Of a DNA stretch of 64,000 nt, positions 7,941 to 16,728 are shown piece by piece. The DNA comes from Rhodoferax lacus (GTDB taxonomy: Bacteria > Pseudomonadota > Gammaproteobacteria > Burkholderiales > Burkholderiaceae_C): positions 1 to 64,000 of the forward strand of contig NZ_QFZK01000017.1 in NCBI RefSeq assembly GCF_003415675.1. The letters run 5' to 3'. A program made the translations under genes and the position numbers. Under the pieces are notes generated by a model. That model was not told where the DNA came from and ran no database searches. It saw only the letters and a list, made by a program, of their open reading frames with translations. Numbering within the stretch: the first letter of the stretch is position 1; each line of letters opens with the position of its first letter.

Positions 7941-9149
7941 TCAGCTCTTGGGGATGCGCTCGCGCGCCTTGTTCACCTTCTCGGCGTTGACCACCACCTT
8001 GATGGTTTCGAAATTCACTGCCGCTGCAATCGCGTGGCGCGGCTCGGCCGTGTTCTTGCATTGGTACAGGGACAGCGGCATGGCGTCATTGCCGACGATG
8101 CTGATCACCCACGGGGTGTTGGCGCGCTCGCCACGCTGCACGGCCACGGCGACTTCACCGTTGACCAGCTTGACGTAGCTGCCCGGCGGATAAAAGCCTA
8201 CCGCCTGCGCCATGGCCGAGCCCATGCCCAGATCGGCACTGCCGCCAAACACCATGCTCTTGACCGCAGTTACCGGCGACTGGGCCGAGCGCGTGCGGCG
8301 CGCGGCCGTACGGGCCACAAAAATATCGGCCAGGTGCAGCAGTGCGCGGCTGGTCTGGTTGGCGGGCAGGGCCTGTGGCGCATCCGGCAGGTGGTGCCAG
8401 CGCACCAGGTCGAGCTGGTGCGGGTCATCGACGCCGAAGCTGCGCAGCATCTCTTCACTGCGGGCCGCATGCTGGGCCACCAGGGTACGCTGCCAGTCGT
8501 TGATGGGCACGTCCTGGCGCGCCATGACATCCTGCTCACGCGCCATGCCCAGGTTCATGGTGAGGGCAGCGGCAATCAGGGGCTTGCGCTGCGGCCCGGG
8601 CAGGCCCAGCTTGGTGGCGGTCAGCTCACAGACCACGGCGCACAACAGCGCATGCGTGGCGCAATATCCCAGGCTGCTGTCGGCCAGTGCCTGGAACAGG
8701 GCAAACAGGCTGGCCTCCGTATCCTTTTGAAGCAAGCTCAGGACGCGTTCTTCGATGCCCTTGAGGCGCTCCATCGGGTTGAGCCCCAAACCGCCCTGGT
8801 ACAGAATGCCGCGCAAGGCCTGCTGCAGGTCCAGCCAGCCGCCCCCATGGGGCTCGGTGGCCACGTAGTCGGATTCGAGAATTTCGGAGGGCATGGAGGC
8901 ACGGGCCACATCGCGCAGGTCGGCGCCACTGAGCAGCATCGCATGCACCATGCGCTCGTAGGCATGCTGCCAGGCCCGGCCGTCGCCGAGGCTGGTGCAG
9001 GCCTTGAAGGCATACAGCTTGTCGCGGTGCTGCTCGGACACGATGGGCTGCCCCTTGCGCAGCAGCAGTTGCCCGGAGTCGCTGAGCACATCCACGGGCA
9101 GCGGCTTGCCCACTTCCAGCAGGGCAATGGGTATCGGCAGGTACTTCAT
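7941..9149 (-). CDS. degenerate HD-GYP domain protein
   Basis: A 402-residue cytoplasmic protein. The middle and C-terminal parts align in outline with HD-GYP cyclic-di-GMP phosphodiesterases: a helix rich in Ala/Leu before [10 protein letters not shown], then a VRWHHLPD segment, then [15 protein letters not shown]. In active enzymes the first of these reads LHDIGK. Here His and Asp are replaced (MNLGM), and the GYP signature is also absent ([11 protein letters not shown]). It is therefore probably a non-catalytic binder of c-di-GMP or of partners. The ATG at 9149 overlaps the alr stop (ATGA), so it is coupled to alr. An upstream start would add 13 residues read from the end of alr. Confidence 0.7.
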   Translation of the reverse strand: MKYLPIPIALLEVGKPLPVDVLSDSGQLLLRKGQPIVSEQHRDKLYAFKACTSLGDGRAWQHAYERMVHAMLLSGADLRDVARASMPSEILESDYVATEPHGGGWLDLQQALRGILYQGGLGLNPMERLKGIEERVLSLLQKDTEASLFALFQALADSSLGYCATHALLCAVVCELTATKLGLPGPQRKPLIAAALTMNLGMAREQDVMARQDVPINDWQRTLVAQHAARSEEMLRSFGVDDPHQLDLVRWHHLPDAPQALPANQTSRALLHLADIFVARTAARRTRSAQSPVTAVKSMVFGGSADLGMGSAMAQAVGFYPPGSYVKLVNGEVAVAVQRGERANTPWVISIVGNDAMPLSLYQCKNTAEPRHAIAAAVNFETIKVVVNAEKVNKARERIPKS

Positions 9150-10231
9150 GGCTCCACCACCACCGGCACGCGCTGGGCCAAGGCACACATCAACTCGTAG
9201 GCCAGGGTGCCCGCCTGGGCGGCCACTTCGTCAATGGGCTGCACCGCGCCGTTCGCGGCACGCCCCCACAGGGTCACCGTGCTGCCCTGCCCTGCCTCGG
9301 GCAAGGCGCTCAGGTCCACGCTGAGCATGTCCATGCTGACGCGGCCCAGGGTGCGGCTTTTGGCGCCGTCCACCAGCACCGGCGTGCCAGTGGGGCAGAT
9401 GCGCGGATAGCCATCGGCATAACCGCAAGCCACCACGCCAATGCGCATGGAGCCGTCAGCGCGGTAACTGGAGCCATAGCCCACGGTGTCACCGGCCTGC
9501 AGGGTTTGCACGGCAATCACCTTGGCCTGCAGCGTCATGGTGGGCTGCAGACCCCAGTGCGCGGCCGTATTGGCAGGATGGTCGGGGGCACTGCCGTACA
9601 CCGCAATGCCCGGGCGCACCCAGTCGCTGGAGAGGCTGTGGCGCAGGACGGCCGCACTGTTGCTCACCGTGCGCTCGCCCGGCAGGTCGGCCGTGTGGGC
9701 ATCGAACACGGCCATCTGGCGCGCCACACCGGCCGGGCCATCGGCGTCGCTGAAGTGCGTCATGTGCGAAATTTCATCCACCTGGGGCAAGGCATTCAGG
9801 CGGGTCCAGGCCGAACGGTACTGGCCGGGCGCAAAGCCCAGGCGGTTCATGCCGGTGTTCATCTTGAGGAACACGCGCTGCGGCACGTTGGTCTTGTGGG
9901 TGGCGAGCATGTCGATCTGCTGATCGCAGTGCACCGTGTGCCACAGGTCCAGGCGCGAGCACAGCTCCAGATCACGCTGCTCGAACACGCCTTCGAGCAG
10001 CAGAATGGGCCCGCGCCAGCCCAGATCGCGCACACGCTGGGCCTCGGCCAGGTCCAGCAGGGCAAAGCCGTCGGCACCGCGAAGTCCGGCAAAGGCGCGC
10101 TCGATGCCGTGGCCGTAGGCGTTGGCCTTGACCACGGCCCAGACGCGTGCATCGGGTGCATGGTGACGCGCCTGGTTCAGGTTATGGGCGAGGGCCTGGG
10201 TGTGGATGGTGGCTTGTATGGGGCGTGGCAT
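9146..10231 (-). CDS. alr: alanine racemase
   Basis: A 361-residue PLP enzyme that makes D-alanine for peptidoglycan. The PLP lysine is in [10 protein letters not shown] near the N-terminus. The catalytic tyrosine of the second subunit lies in VGYGSSYRA, followed by GYADGYPR. The preferred start is the ATG at 10231, just before the typical [14 protein letters not shown] opening; an ATG 13 codons upstream is also possible. It is the first gene of the alr, HD-GYP-like, radA run and is divergent from lplT. Confidence 0.93.
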   Translation of the reverse strand: MPRPIQATIHTQALAHNLNQARHHAPDARVWAVVKANAYGHGIERAFAGLRGADGFALLDLAEAQRVRDLGWRGPILLLEGVFEQRDLELCSRLDLWHTVHCDQQIDMLATHKTNVPQRVFLKMNTGMNRLGFAPGQYRSAWTRLNALPQVDEISHMTHFSDADGPAGVARQMAVFDAHTADLPGERTVSNSAAVLRHSLSSDWVRPGIAVYGSAPDHPANTAAHWGLQPTMTLQAKVIAVQTLQAGDTVGYGSSYRADGSMRIGVVACGYADGYPRICPTGTPVLVDGAKSRTLGRVSMDMLSVDLSALPEAGQGSTVTLWGRAANGAVQPIDEVAAQAGTLAYELMCALAQRVPVVVEP

Positions 10232-10355
10232 GGGGCGGGTGGCAGGGCTGGGTTGCCCCGATTCTGACATTGCGCGCCGTGCTATAACCCCAGCACGCTT
10301 GGAGCACCATAACTACAGACAGTGTCGGCATGACCGATGCAGCATTCCCGGACCC

Positions 10356-11639
10356 ATGAAACGCGGCTTTTTCACCATCATGTCGGCGCAGTTCTTCAGC
10401 TCGCTGGCCGACAACGCCCTGTTTGTGGCCGCGGTGCAGTTGTTGCGCGGCCAGGGCGCACCCACTTGGCAACAGGCCGCGCTGGTGCCCATGTTTGCCC
10501 TGTTCTATGTGGTGCTGGCCCCCTTTGTAGGCGCCTTTGCCGACGCCCGGCCCAAGGGGCAGGTCATGCTGCTGAGCAATTCCATCAAGGTCGTGGGTTG
10601 CCTGCTCATGCTGTTTGGCACCCACCCGCTCATGGCCTATGCGGTAGTCGGCCTGGGCGCTGCGGCGTATTCGCCAGCCAAGTACGGCATCCTCACCGAA
10701 CTGCTGCCAGCCTCGCAACTGGTCAAGGCCAATGGCTGGATTGAGGGACTGACCATCTCGTCCATCATCCTGGGCGTGCTGCTGGGCGGGCAACTGGTGG
10801 GGCCGCAGATATCCAGCCAGCTGCTGGGTTTTGACTTTCCCCTGATTGACACGGGCATCAACACGCCACCGGCAGCCGCCATCTGCGTGCTGATTTTTGT
10901 TTACCTGCTGGCGGCCTGGTTCAACACCCGCATCCCGCTCACCGATTTTCCGCTGCGGCCCATGCCCAAACAACTGCTCTCGCTGCTGCCCGACTTCTGG
11001 CATTGCAATGTGCGGCTGTGGCGCGACCGCCTGGGCCAGATCTCGCTGGCCACCACCACCCTGTTCTGGGGTGTGAGCGGCAACCTGCGCTACATCGTGC
11101 TGGCCTGGGCTGCGGCGGCCCTGGGCTATACCGTCACACAAGCCTCCGCGCTGGTGGGCGTGGTGGCCATTGGCACGGCGGTGGGTGCGGTGGCAGCGTC
11201 TTTGCGCATGCGGCTGGAGCACGCCACGCTGGTTCTGCCCCTGGGCATTGCCATGGGCATTCTGGTGATCCTGCTGAACTTCATCAGCAACGTCTGGGTG
11301 GCCGCTCCCTTCCTGGTGCTGCTGGGCGGGTTGGGCGGGTTTCTGGTGGTGCCCATGAATGCGCTGCTGCAGCACCGCGGCCACAACCTGATGGGCTCGG
11401 GGCGCTCCATTGCCGTGCAGAACTTCAACGAACAAGCCTGCATCCTGGGGCTGGGTGGCTTCTACAGCCTGTCCACCGGCATGGGCCTGTCCGCCTTTGG
11501 CGCCATCACCGTGTTTGGCGTGGTGGTGGCCGGCTTCATGTGGGTGATCAAGCGCTGGCACAGCCACAACTGTGTGGCGCATGCGGCCGATGTGGAATAC
11601 CTCCTGGACATCGCGCGCAACGACAACATGCACGGCTAA
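10356..11639 (+). CDS. lplT: lysophospholipid transporter LplT (MFS)
   Basis: A 427-residue major-facilitator protein with about 12 hydrophobic segments. It opens with SAQFFSSLADNALFVAAVQLL, close to the LplT family, and carries the MFS loop motif GAFADARPKGQVM. LplT flips lysophospholipids inward across the inner membrane for re-acylation. The acyltransferase gene (aas) often paired with it is not next to it here. The ATG at 10356 was chosen because the preceding 50 codons are the alr promoter region and do not look coding. It is followed by a dispersed repeat rather than a clear terminator. Confidence 0.88.
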   Translation: MKRGFFTIMSAQFFSSLADNALFVAAVQLLRGQGAPTWQQAALVPMFALFYVVLAPFVGAFADARPKGQVMLLSNSIKVVGCLLMLFGTHPLMAYAVVGLGAAAYSPAKYGILTELLPASQLVKANGWIEGLTISSIILGVLLGGQLVGPQISSQLLGFDFPLIDTGINTPPAAAICVLIFVYLLAAWFNTRIPLTDFPLRPMPKQLLSLLPDFWHCNVRLWRDRLGQISLATTTLFWGVSGNLRYIVLAWAAAALGYTVTQASALVGVVAIGTAVGAVAASLRMRLEHATLVLPLGIAMGILVILLNFISNVWVAAPFLVLLGGLGGFLVVPMNALLQHRGHNLMGSGRSIAVQNFNEQACILGLGGFYSLSTGMGLSAFGAITVFGVVVAGFMWVIKRWHSHNCVAHAADVEYLLDIARNDNMHG

Positions 11640-11645
11640 GGACGT

Positions 11646-11750
11646 GGCCCCCACGTTCGCTCGCTGCGCGTAGCTCTCTGCCCCCCGAGGGGGTGCGTTC
11701 CGCCTTGGGGCGGCCCGGCGGCGGAACCCGGCCCCCACGCTCCCGGCGGG
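11646..11750. repeat. dispersed GC-rich palindromic repeat, copy B (inverted)
   Basis: This 105-base stretch between lplT and the aldo/keto reductase is the inverted form of the repeat at 1201-1281. It shows gccccccacgttcgctcgct, then ctctgccccccgaggggg, then cgccttggggcggcccggcgg, followed by a partial second unit (cggcccccacgctcccgg). It separates convergent genes and could fold into strong hairpins, so it may also stop transcription. Confidence 0.7.
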
Positions 11751-11754
11751 CAAA

Positions 11755-12753
11755 CTAAAACGCTTCGGTATCCACCTCGGACGTGGCTTGCGCGTCGTAG
11801 CGCTCGCCAATGACCGTGTGCTGGTTGATCAGCGCCTCCAGCGCGTCCATCACATCGACCCCCAGCACCACGCTATCGGCCCCGGCGTTGTCCAGGATGT
11901 GCGCCACGCTCTGGCTGCCGGGTATCGGGATGATGTGGGGCGCCTTGTGCAACAGCCAGGCCAGCGCCAGTTGGGCCGGGGTGCAGTCGGCCTGTTCGGC
12001 CAATTTCCGGTAGGGCGCCAGCAGGGCCAGGTTGCGGGCATAGGTGCCGGGCTCAAAACGCGGCATGGTGCGGCGAATGTCTTTGGCGTCCAGCGTGCCC
12101 ACATCACGCAACACGTCGCACAAAAAGCCGCGCGCCACGGGGCTGAAGGCCACAAAGGCAACGCCCAATTCCTGGCAGGCCTGCAGCACGGCGATTTCGG
12201 GGTTGCGGCTCCACAGCGAGTATTCGGTTTGCAGGGCCGTGATGGGGTGCACGGCGTGCGCACGGCGCAAAGTGGCGGCGGACACTTCGCTCAGGCCAAT
12301 GGCGCGGATCTGGCCTTTTTCTACCAGGCGGCTCAGGGCGCCCACGCTGTCTTCAATGGGCACCGTCTTGTCCCAGCGGTGCAGGTAGTACAGGTCGATC
12401 ACATCGGTATTCAGGCGGCGCAGACTGTCTTCGCACTGGCGCATCAGGGTGGCGGGACGCCCGTCAATCACACGCAGCGGCTTGCCCTCGACCCGGGTGA
12501 TTTCCATGCCGCATTTGCTGGACAGCACGATGTCTTTGCGCCGGTGCTGCAGCACGCGGCCCACGCGCGCTTCGTTCTGGCCACCACCGTACAGTGTGGC
12601 TGTGTCCATCAGGGTGTAGCCTGCATCCAGGGCAGCCAGCAGTGCGCGTTCGCCGTCGGCCTCGTTCACCGCCGGGCCATAGCCGTGGTCCAGGTTCATG
12701 CACCCCAGTCCGATGCTTCCCACCCTCCATTCACCCAATGCGCGCTGTTGCAT
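11755..12753 (-). CDS. aldo/keto reductase
   Basis: A 332-residue NADPH-dependent oxidoreductase of the aldo/keto reductase superfamily (TIM barrel). Catalytic residues are visible in order: Asp and Tyr in MDTATLYGGG, Lys in LSSKCGM and His in YYLHRWD. The C-terminal cofactor segment includes IPIPGSQSVAHI. It resembles the YajO/Tas-like branch acting on small aldehydes or ketones; the substrate cannot be told. The ATG at 12753 gives the normal start; the 58 codons upstream lack family character. It stands alone, flanked by a repeat on one side and the iron permease on the other. Confidence 0.88.
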   Translation of the reverse strand: MQQRALGEWRVGSIGLGCMNLDHGYGPAVNEADGERALLAALDAGYTLMDTATLYGGGQNEARVGRVLQHRRKDIVLSSKCGMEITRVEGKPLRVIDGRPATLMRQCEDSLRRLNTDVIDLYYLHRWDKTVPIEDSVGALSRLVEKGQIRAIGLSEVSAATLRRAHAVHPITALQTEYSLWSRNPEIAVLQACQELGVAFVAFSPVARGFLCDVLRDVGTLDAKDIRRTMPRFEPGTYARNLALLAPYRKLAEQADCTPAQLALAWLLHKAPHIIPIPGSQSVAHILDNAGADSVVLGVDVMDALEALINQHTVIGERYDAQATSEVDTEAF

Positions 12754-12802
12754 AGTTGCCTTTGTGTCAAAGGCCACAACGATACCGCATGCCTTGGCCT
12801 GG

Positions 12803-13639
12803 TCAGGAAGCGGCGGGCTTGTGCACCGGGGTACGAGAGCGGCTCGACACCCAGCGCATGCCACTGGCAATGGCCAGCAGGACCGCGATGTACACCAGCA
12901 CCTGCATGCCCGCAGGCTGGGTGTCATAGCCGATCAGGCCGTGCAGGATGGTGCCCAGCGCGGTGGTCTGGGCCAGCACGCCCGAGGTGTCCCACAGCGG
13001 CGCGCCCAGGCTGGGCAGCACGTCTGCCTGCACCAGCAGGCGCGCAGCCTGCGAGGCCATGCTGGCGGCCAGCAGCAGCACCAGCACGCCGGTCACTGCA
13101 AAGAAGCGGCTCACCGGAATGCGCAGCAGGCCCCAGTACATCAGGCCGGCAATCACAGCCGCAGAGCCCAGCCCCAGGGAGCCGCCGGCCAGGGTGTCGC
13201 GCAAGCCGTTTTCGCTGCCCGTGGCCACGCCATACAGGAACAAAACAGTCTCGGAGCCTTCGCGTAGCACGGCCAACGCGATCACCACCAGAATCACTGA
13301 GCGCTCACTGCCGCCTTCGGCCACGGAGCGTGCCGTGCTTTTCATTTGCAGGGCGAGTTCGCGGCCATGCGCGGCCATCCAGATGTTGTGCCAGGCCAGC
13401 ATGCACACAGCCACCAGCAGGATGCCCACGTTGAACAACTCCTGCCCCATGCCATCGGCCAGGCTGGAAATGCGCTCCATGCCCATGGCCACCGCTGCCG
13501 ACCCGAGCAGGCCGATCAGCACACCGCCGGCAATCCAGTTGCCGCGCTGGCTGATGCCACGCGTGGCGGCCACCATGATGCTGATGATGAGAAAGGCTTC
13601 CAGCGATTCGCGAAAGACAATGAGGGCTGCGGAGAACAT
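12803..13639 (-). CDS. FTR1-family high-affinity iron permease
   Basis: A 278-residue inner-membrane protein with about seven hydrophobic helices. Two REXXE iron-binding motifs, the hallmark of FTR1/EfeU/FtrC permeases, are present: RESLE near residue 10 and REGSE near 125. The gene begins 18 bases after the cupredoxin gene. The pair resembles FtrB-FtrC of the ferrous-iron uptake systems of Bordetella and Brucella: the cupredoxin oxidises or hands over iron and the permease imports it. The P19-like FtrA and ferredoxin FtrD partners are not adjacent. Iron control is expected through the Fur box ahead of the cupredoxin gene. Confidence 0.9.
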   Translation of the reverse strand: MFSAALIVFRESLEAFLIISIMVAATRGISQRGNWIAGGVLIGLLGSAAVAMGMERISSLADGMGQELFNVGILLVAVCMLAWHNIWMAAHGRELALQMKSTARSVAEGGSERSVILVVIALAVLREGSETVLFLYGVATGSENGLRDTLAGGSLGLGSAAVIAGLMYWGLLRIPVSRFFAVTGVLVLLLAASMASQAARLLVQADVLPSLGAPLWDTSGVLAQTTALGTILHGLIGYDTQPAGMQVLVYIAVLLAIASGMRWVSSRSRTPVHKPAAS

Positions 13640-13657
13640 GCTGCGGGGCTCCTGTGC

Positions 13658-13987
13658 TTATTCGACGACGATGGTGCCCTGGGCGCCGGCTTCGGTCTCG
13701 TGGTACTCCTCGACGAACGCATAGCGGCCGGGCTGGAGCGGACCCACATTGATGATGCCGGTGGATTTGCCGGGTATGACCTTTTCGCGGCTCAGGGGTT
13801 TGCTCTCAAACTCGGCCGGTGTGGCGTCCTGGTTGACCACCAGCACCTTGACCTTTTTGCCTGCGGGCAGCTTGAGTTCCTTGGGCTCGAAGGTGTGGTT
13901 CTTGATGGTCAGCGTGAACTCGTCGGCAGCGGCAAAGGCGTGCACGGCCGCCAGGGACAAGAGTGCGGCAACAATCCGGGCTTTCAT
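13658..13987 (-). CDS. periplasmic cupredoxin-domain protein (FtrB/EfeO-N-like)
   Basis: A 109-residue secreted protein with a signal peptide ending near AFAAA and a single cupredoxin fold. Residues 25-105 contain IKNHTFEPKELKLPAGKKV and a C-terminal PGRYAFVEEYH. The classic Cys copper ligand is missing, as is usual in EfeO-type cupredoxin domains. A Met/His-poor site here fits iron or copper handling rather than electron carrier work. The ATG at 13987 is followed directly by a good signal peptide. A Fur box lies about 20 bases upstream and the FTR1 permease gene follows, so the pair is an iron-regulated operon. Confidence 0.82.
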   Translation of the reverse strand: MKARIVAALLSLAAVHAFAAADEFTLTIKNHTFEPKELKLPAGKKVKVLVVNQDATPAEFESKPLSREKVIPGKSTGIINVGPLQPGRYAFVEEYHETEAGAQGTIVVE

Positions 13988-14006
13988 GGGAGCTCCATTA
14001 ATCAAT

Positions 14007-14021
14007 TGAGAATGATTCTCA
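14007..14021. promoter_or_regulatory. Fur box (7-1-7 palindrome)
   Basis: The 15-base element TGAGAAT-G-ATTCTCA is a perfect 7-1-7 inverted repeat, the classic Fur-binding core (compare TGATAAT-N-ATTATCA). It lies 20 bases ahead of the cupredoxin start codon. This is the expected place to block transcription of the iron-uptake pair when iron is plentiful. Confidence 0.85.
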
Positions 14022-14110
14022 TTGTAGCAGCAGCGCAACCCGGTCGCAACAAGGGGCTGCGGCCTTTGCGGGGGCGTTGGTACTGCGCTGACAGCTTGTG
14101 CGAACGGGGC

Positions 14111-15400
14111 CTAGGCGGTGCCGAATTTGGTTTCGAATTGGATGCCGATTTTTTGCAGCAGGGGCGTAGGCAACAGGCCACCGGCGCACACGATGACGAC
14201 GTCGTTCTTGTAGCTCTGCTGTTGGCCGTCGGCCTCGATGACAACATCCTTGTCCCTGATTTCCTTCACCGCGGAATTCAGCATGACCTGGATCCTGCCG
14301 GCCTTCTGGCCCTGCTCGAGCAGCGTGCGGTTCTTTTGCTTGACGCGCGAAAACGCAGCGCTGCGGTAAGACAGGATGACGCTGCTGCCTGGTTGTTCGG
14401 AAATCGCAATGGCGGCCTCCAGGGCACTGTCGCCACCGCCCACCACCAGCACCGCCTGCCCCTTGTACTGCTCGGGGTCTATCAGGCGGTACACCACCTT
14501 GTGGGTTTCTTCGCCAGGCACGTCGAGCTTGCGCGGAGTGCCCCGGCGGCCCATGGTGAGCAGCACGCTCTTGGTGACATAGCCACCCTTGTTGGTCTTG
14601 ACCACAAAACCGTCGTCGGTCTTCTCGATGGACTCCATGCGTTCGCGAAAGCCGATTTCCAGGCCGGTCTTTTGCACCACCCCGTTCCAAAATTCCAGCA
14701 GCTTTTCTTTCTGCACCTCGCCAAACTTGACCGTGCCCACGATGTCCAGCACCACCGGTGCCGTCATGGCAATCTTCTGACGGGGGTAGTGGTACACCGC
14801 ACCGCCCAGCGAGTCTTCCTGTTCGATCAGCTTGTACTTGAGCTTGTGGTGTATGGATGACAGCCCGGCCGACAACCCGGCGGGGCCACAGCCCACAATC
14901 ACCACGTCGTATTCGGCCGCGCCACTGCCACGCTTGCGCACGGCGTTGATGGCCTGACGCCCCTGCTCAGCGGCCTTGCGGATCAGCCCCATGCCACCGA
15001 GCTCACCAGCAATGAAGACACCCGGCACATTGGTCTCGAACTCATGGCTGATGTGCGGAATGTCGACACCCCGCTTTTCCGTGCCAAAGACCAGCTTGAT
15101 GGCATCAAACGGGCAAGCCGCCAGACAGGCGCCGTGGCCAATGCAGTGCGCCGCGTTGATGAGCACGCCCTTGCCGTTGACGATACCGATGGCACCTTCC
15201 GGACAGACATTGGCGCAGGAGCCTGATCCGATGCAGCGCACCGGATCAAAGATCGGATGCAGCGAGGGCGGCTCTGCCAGTCCGCTTTGGATCGACTCCT
15301 TGAGCTGCGTGTTGTCGATGGCCTCCTTCTTCACGTGCCGACGCGAATACAGCACGATGACGACGAGAATGATCGCAGCGTAAAGGTAGAGATAGTTCAT
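14111..15400 (-). CDS. membrane-anchored Fe-S/FAD oxidoreductase (thioredoxin-reductase-like)
   Basis: A 429-residue protein with an N-terminal membrane anchor (residues 3-18), a ferredoxin-like domain (50-100) and a two-nucleotide-binding flavoprotein domain. FAD is bound around VVIVGCGPAGLSAG near 167 and NAD(P)H around VLVVGGGDSALEAA near 304. The two cluster motifs are CIGSGSCANVCP and CIGHGACLAACP. Each lacks the second cysteine of the canonical CXXCXXCXXXCP, so [3Fe-4S] or otherwise ligated clusters are possible. The redox CXXC of thioredoxin reductase is absent. It begins 30 bases after ccmI on the same strand and is probably the last gene of the cytochrome operon, moving electrons between NAD(P)H and the membrane. 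The role is inferred. Confidence 0.75.
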   Translation of the reverse strand: MNYLYLYAAIILVVIVLYSRRHVKKEAIDNTQLKESIQSGLAEPPSLHPIFDPVRCIGSGSCANVCPEGAIGIVNGKGVLINAAHCIGHGACLAACPFDAIKLVFGTEKRGVDIPHISHEFETNVPGVFIAGELGGMGLIRKAAEQGRQAINAVRKRGSGAAEYDVVIVGCGPAGLSAGLSSIHHKLKYKLIEQEDSLGGAVYHYPRQKIAMTAPVVLDIVGTVKFGEVQKEKLLEFWNGVVQKTGLEIGFRERMESIEKTDDGFVVKTNKGGYVTKSVLLTMGRRGTPRKLDVPGEETHKVVYRLIDPEQYKGQAVLVVGGGDSALEAAIAISEQPGSSVILSYRSAAFSRVKQKNRTLLEQGQKAGRIQVMLNSAVKEIRDKDVVIEADGQQQSYKNDVVIVCAGGLLPTPLLQKIGIQFETKFGTA

Positions 15401-15430
15401 CGCGTTGGCAGGCCTTCCTCAGGGATCAGC

Positions 15431-16708
15431 TCAGGGCTTGACCGCTTCCTTGATTTCAATCTGCAGGGCCGTAGTGCCCACAGCCACCGGGGCCGACTGC
15501 CCGCTCAGGTCGCCTGGCTGCGGCATGGCGTTGCCGCTTTTGCTGACACGCGCGCCCACGATGATCTTGCCGCTGGCTGCCGACAAGGCGCTGGCCGGGG
15601 ACATGGCCATGCTGTCGTTCAGGCTGAAGCTCAGGGGCAGGTCCTTGACCTGTTTGCGCAGAATGGCCAGCGGCATGCGTGAGCCTTCGGCGGCGCGCGC
15701 AAACACAAACAGCGTGTCCTCCGGTTGGGCGTTCTTGGCCATGGCCGCAGAGATGGTGACCGTGCCGCTCACGGTGCCGGTGCCGCTGGCGGCGCCGGTC
15801 TTGCCGGAGGCATCGGCCTTGGGAGCCGCATCCAGCGGCTTGGCTGCAGCCGGCAGACCCGCAAGGTTGCGGGCCTCGGCAATGGCGGGCTCCACTTCGC
15901 GCACGAAGACGTTGCCGGGTGGGCCCACTTCGGCCAGCTTCTCCCAGGTCTTCACGGCGTTGGCATAGTCCTTCTTGTTGAAGGCATGGGTGCCAGACAG
16001 GTACAGCGCCTTGAGGTTCTTGGGGTCGAGCTTGAGGGCGCGGTCCACCAGCTTCATGGGCTCGCCTTCGAGGCTGTTGTTGCTGTTGACAGCCAGCGAG
16101 TCGGCATAGTCGGCCAGCAGGGTGGGGTCATCCTTGCGCAGGTTGGAGGCCTTCTCATAGGCCTTGAGCGCCTCGGCATGGCGGCCCAGCACGCTGTAGG
16201 AGCGCGCCAGCATGGACCAGCCCTCCACATCGTCCGGCTTGTCCTTCAGGCGCTCGGCCAGCTTCTCGGTCATGGCGGCGATCTGGTCGGAGTTGGTGGC
16301 ATGCGGTGCGGGCTGGCCATCGGCCGACACGGCCTGCGCCCCTTCGGCACCGCCCGACATAGTGGATGGCATGCCCTTCCACAAATAGCCACCTGCGGCC
16401 ACAGCCACGACGGCCACCACCAGACCCACCAGCAACAGACCGGAGGGCTTGGCGACGGGCTCTGCCGGGGTCTGCTTGGGGGCGGCCGCAGCAGCCGCAG
16501 CAGCCAGAGGTGCTGTGGCAGTGGCAGCGGCAGTTCCAGCAGCAGGCGCGGCAGCGGAAACGGGGGGGCCCGCGAGCACCAGATCCAGGATGCGGCGCTC
16601 CAGCGTGGCCTTGCCTTCTACAAATTCGGCCTCGGGCAGCACCCCACTGGCATGCAGCTCCTTGAGTTGGGCCAGCTGCTGCTTGATGCCTTCAATCGTG
16701 TCGTTCAT
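15431..16708 (-). CDS. ccmI: cytochrome c biogenesis TPR protein CcmI
   Basis: A 425-residue membrane-anchored chaperone for apocytochromes c. The N-terminal part is a SHOCT-like helical hairpin (IKQQLAQLKELHASGVLPEA), followed by an Ala-rich linker and one membrane helix near 105-125. TPR repeats at about 165-290 include WSMLARSYSVLGRHAEALKAY. A C-terminal beta-rich domain resembles the periplasmic part of CcmI/CycH (GTVSGTVTIS, then FVFARA). It delivers the CXXCH region to the CcmF/H lyase. It lies 20 bases after ccmH. The N-terminal domain differs from E. coli CcmH/CcmI, which is common in beta-proteobacteria. Confidence 0.85.
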   Translation of the reverse strand: MNDTIEGIKQQLAQLKELHASGVLPEAEFVEGKATLERRILDLVLAGPPVSAAAPAAGTAAATATAPLAAAAAAAAPKQTPAEPVAKPSGLLLVGLVVAVVAVAAGGYLWKGMPSTMSGGAEGAQAVSADGQPAPHATNSDQIAAMTEKLAERLKDKPDDVEGWSMLARSYSVLGRHAEALKAYEKASNLRKDDPTLLADYADSLAVNSNNSLEGEPMKLVDRALKLDPKNLKALYLSGTHAFNKKDYANAVKTWEKLAEVGPPGNVFVREVEPAIAEARNLAGLPAAAKPLDAAPKADASGKTGAASGTGTVSGTVTISAAMAKNAQPEDTLFVFARAAEGSRMPLAILRKQVKDLPLSFSLNDSMAMSPASALSAASGKIIVGARVSKSGNAMPQPGDLSGQSAPVAVGTTALQIEIKEAVKP

Positions 16709-16728
16709 GGTCTCGTTCTCAAGTCAGT

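Noticed and set aside
13658..13987. Plastocyanin-type electron carrier
   Set aside because: The copper Cys ligand is missing, and the Fur box plus FTR1 neighbour point to iron handling.
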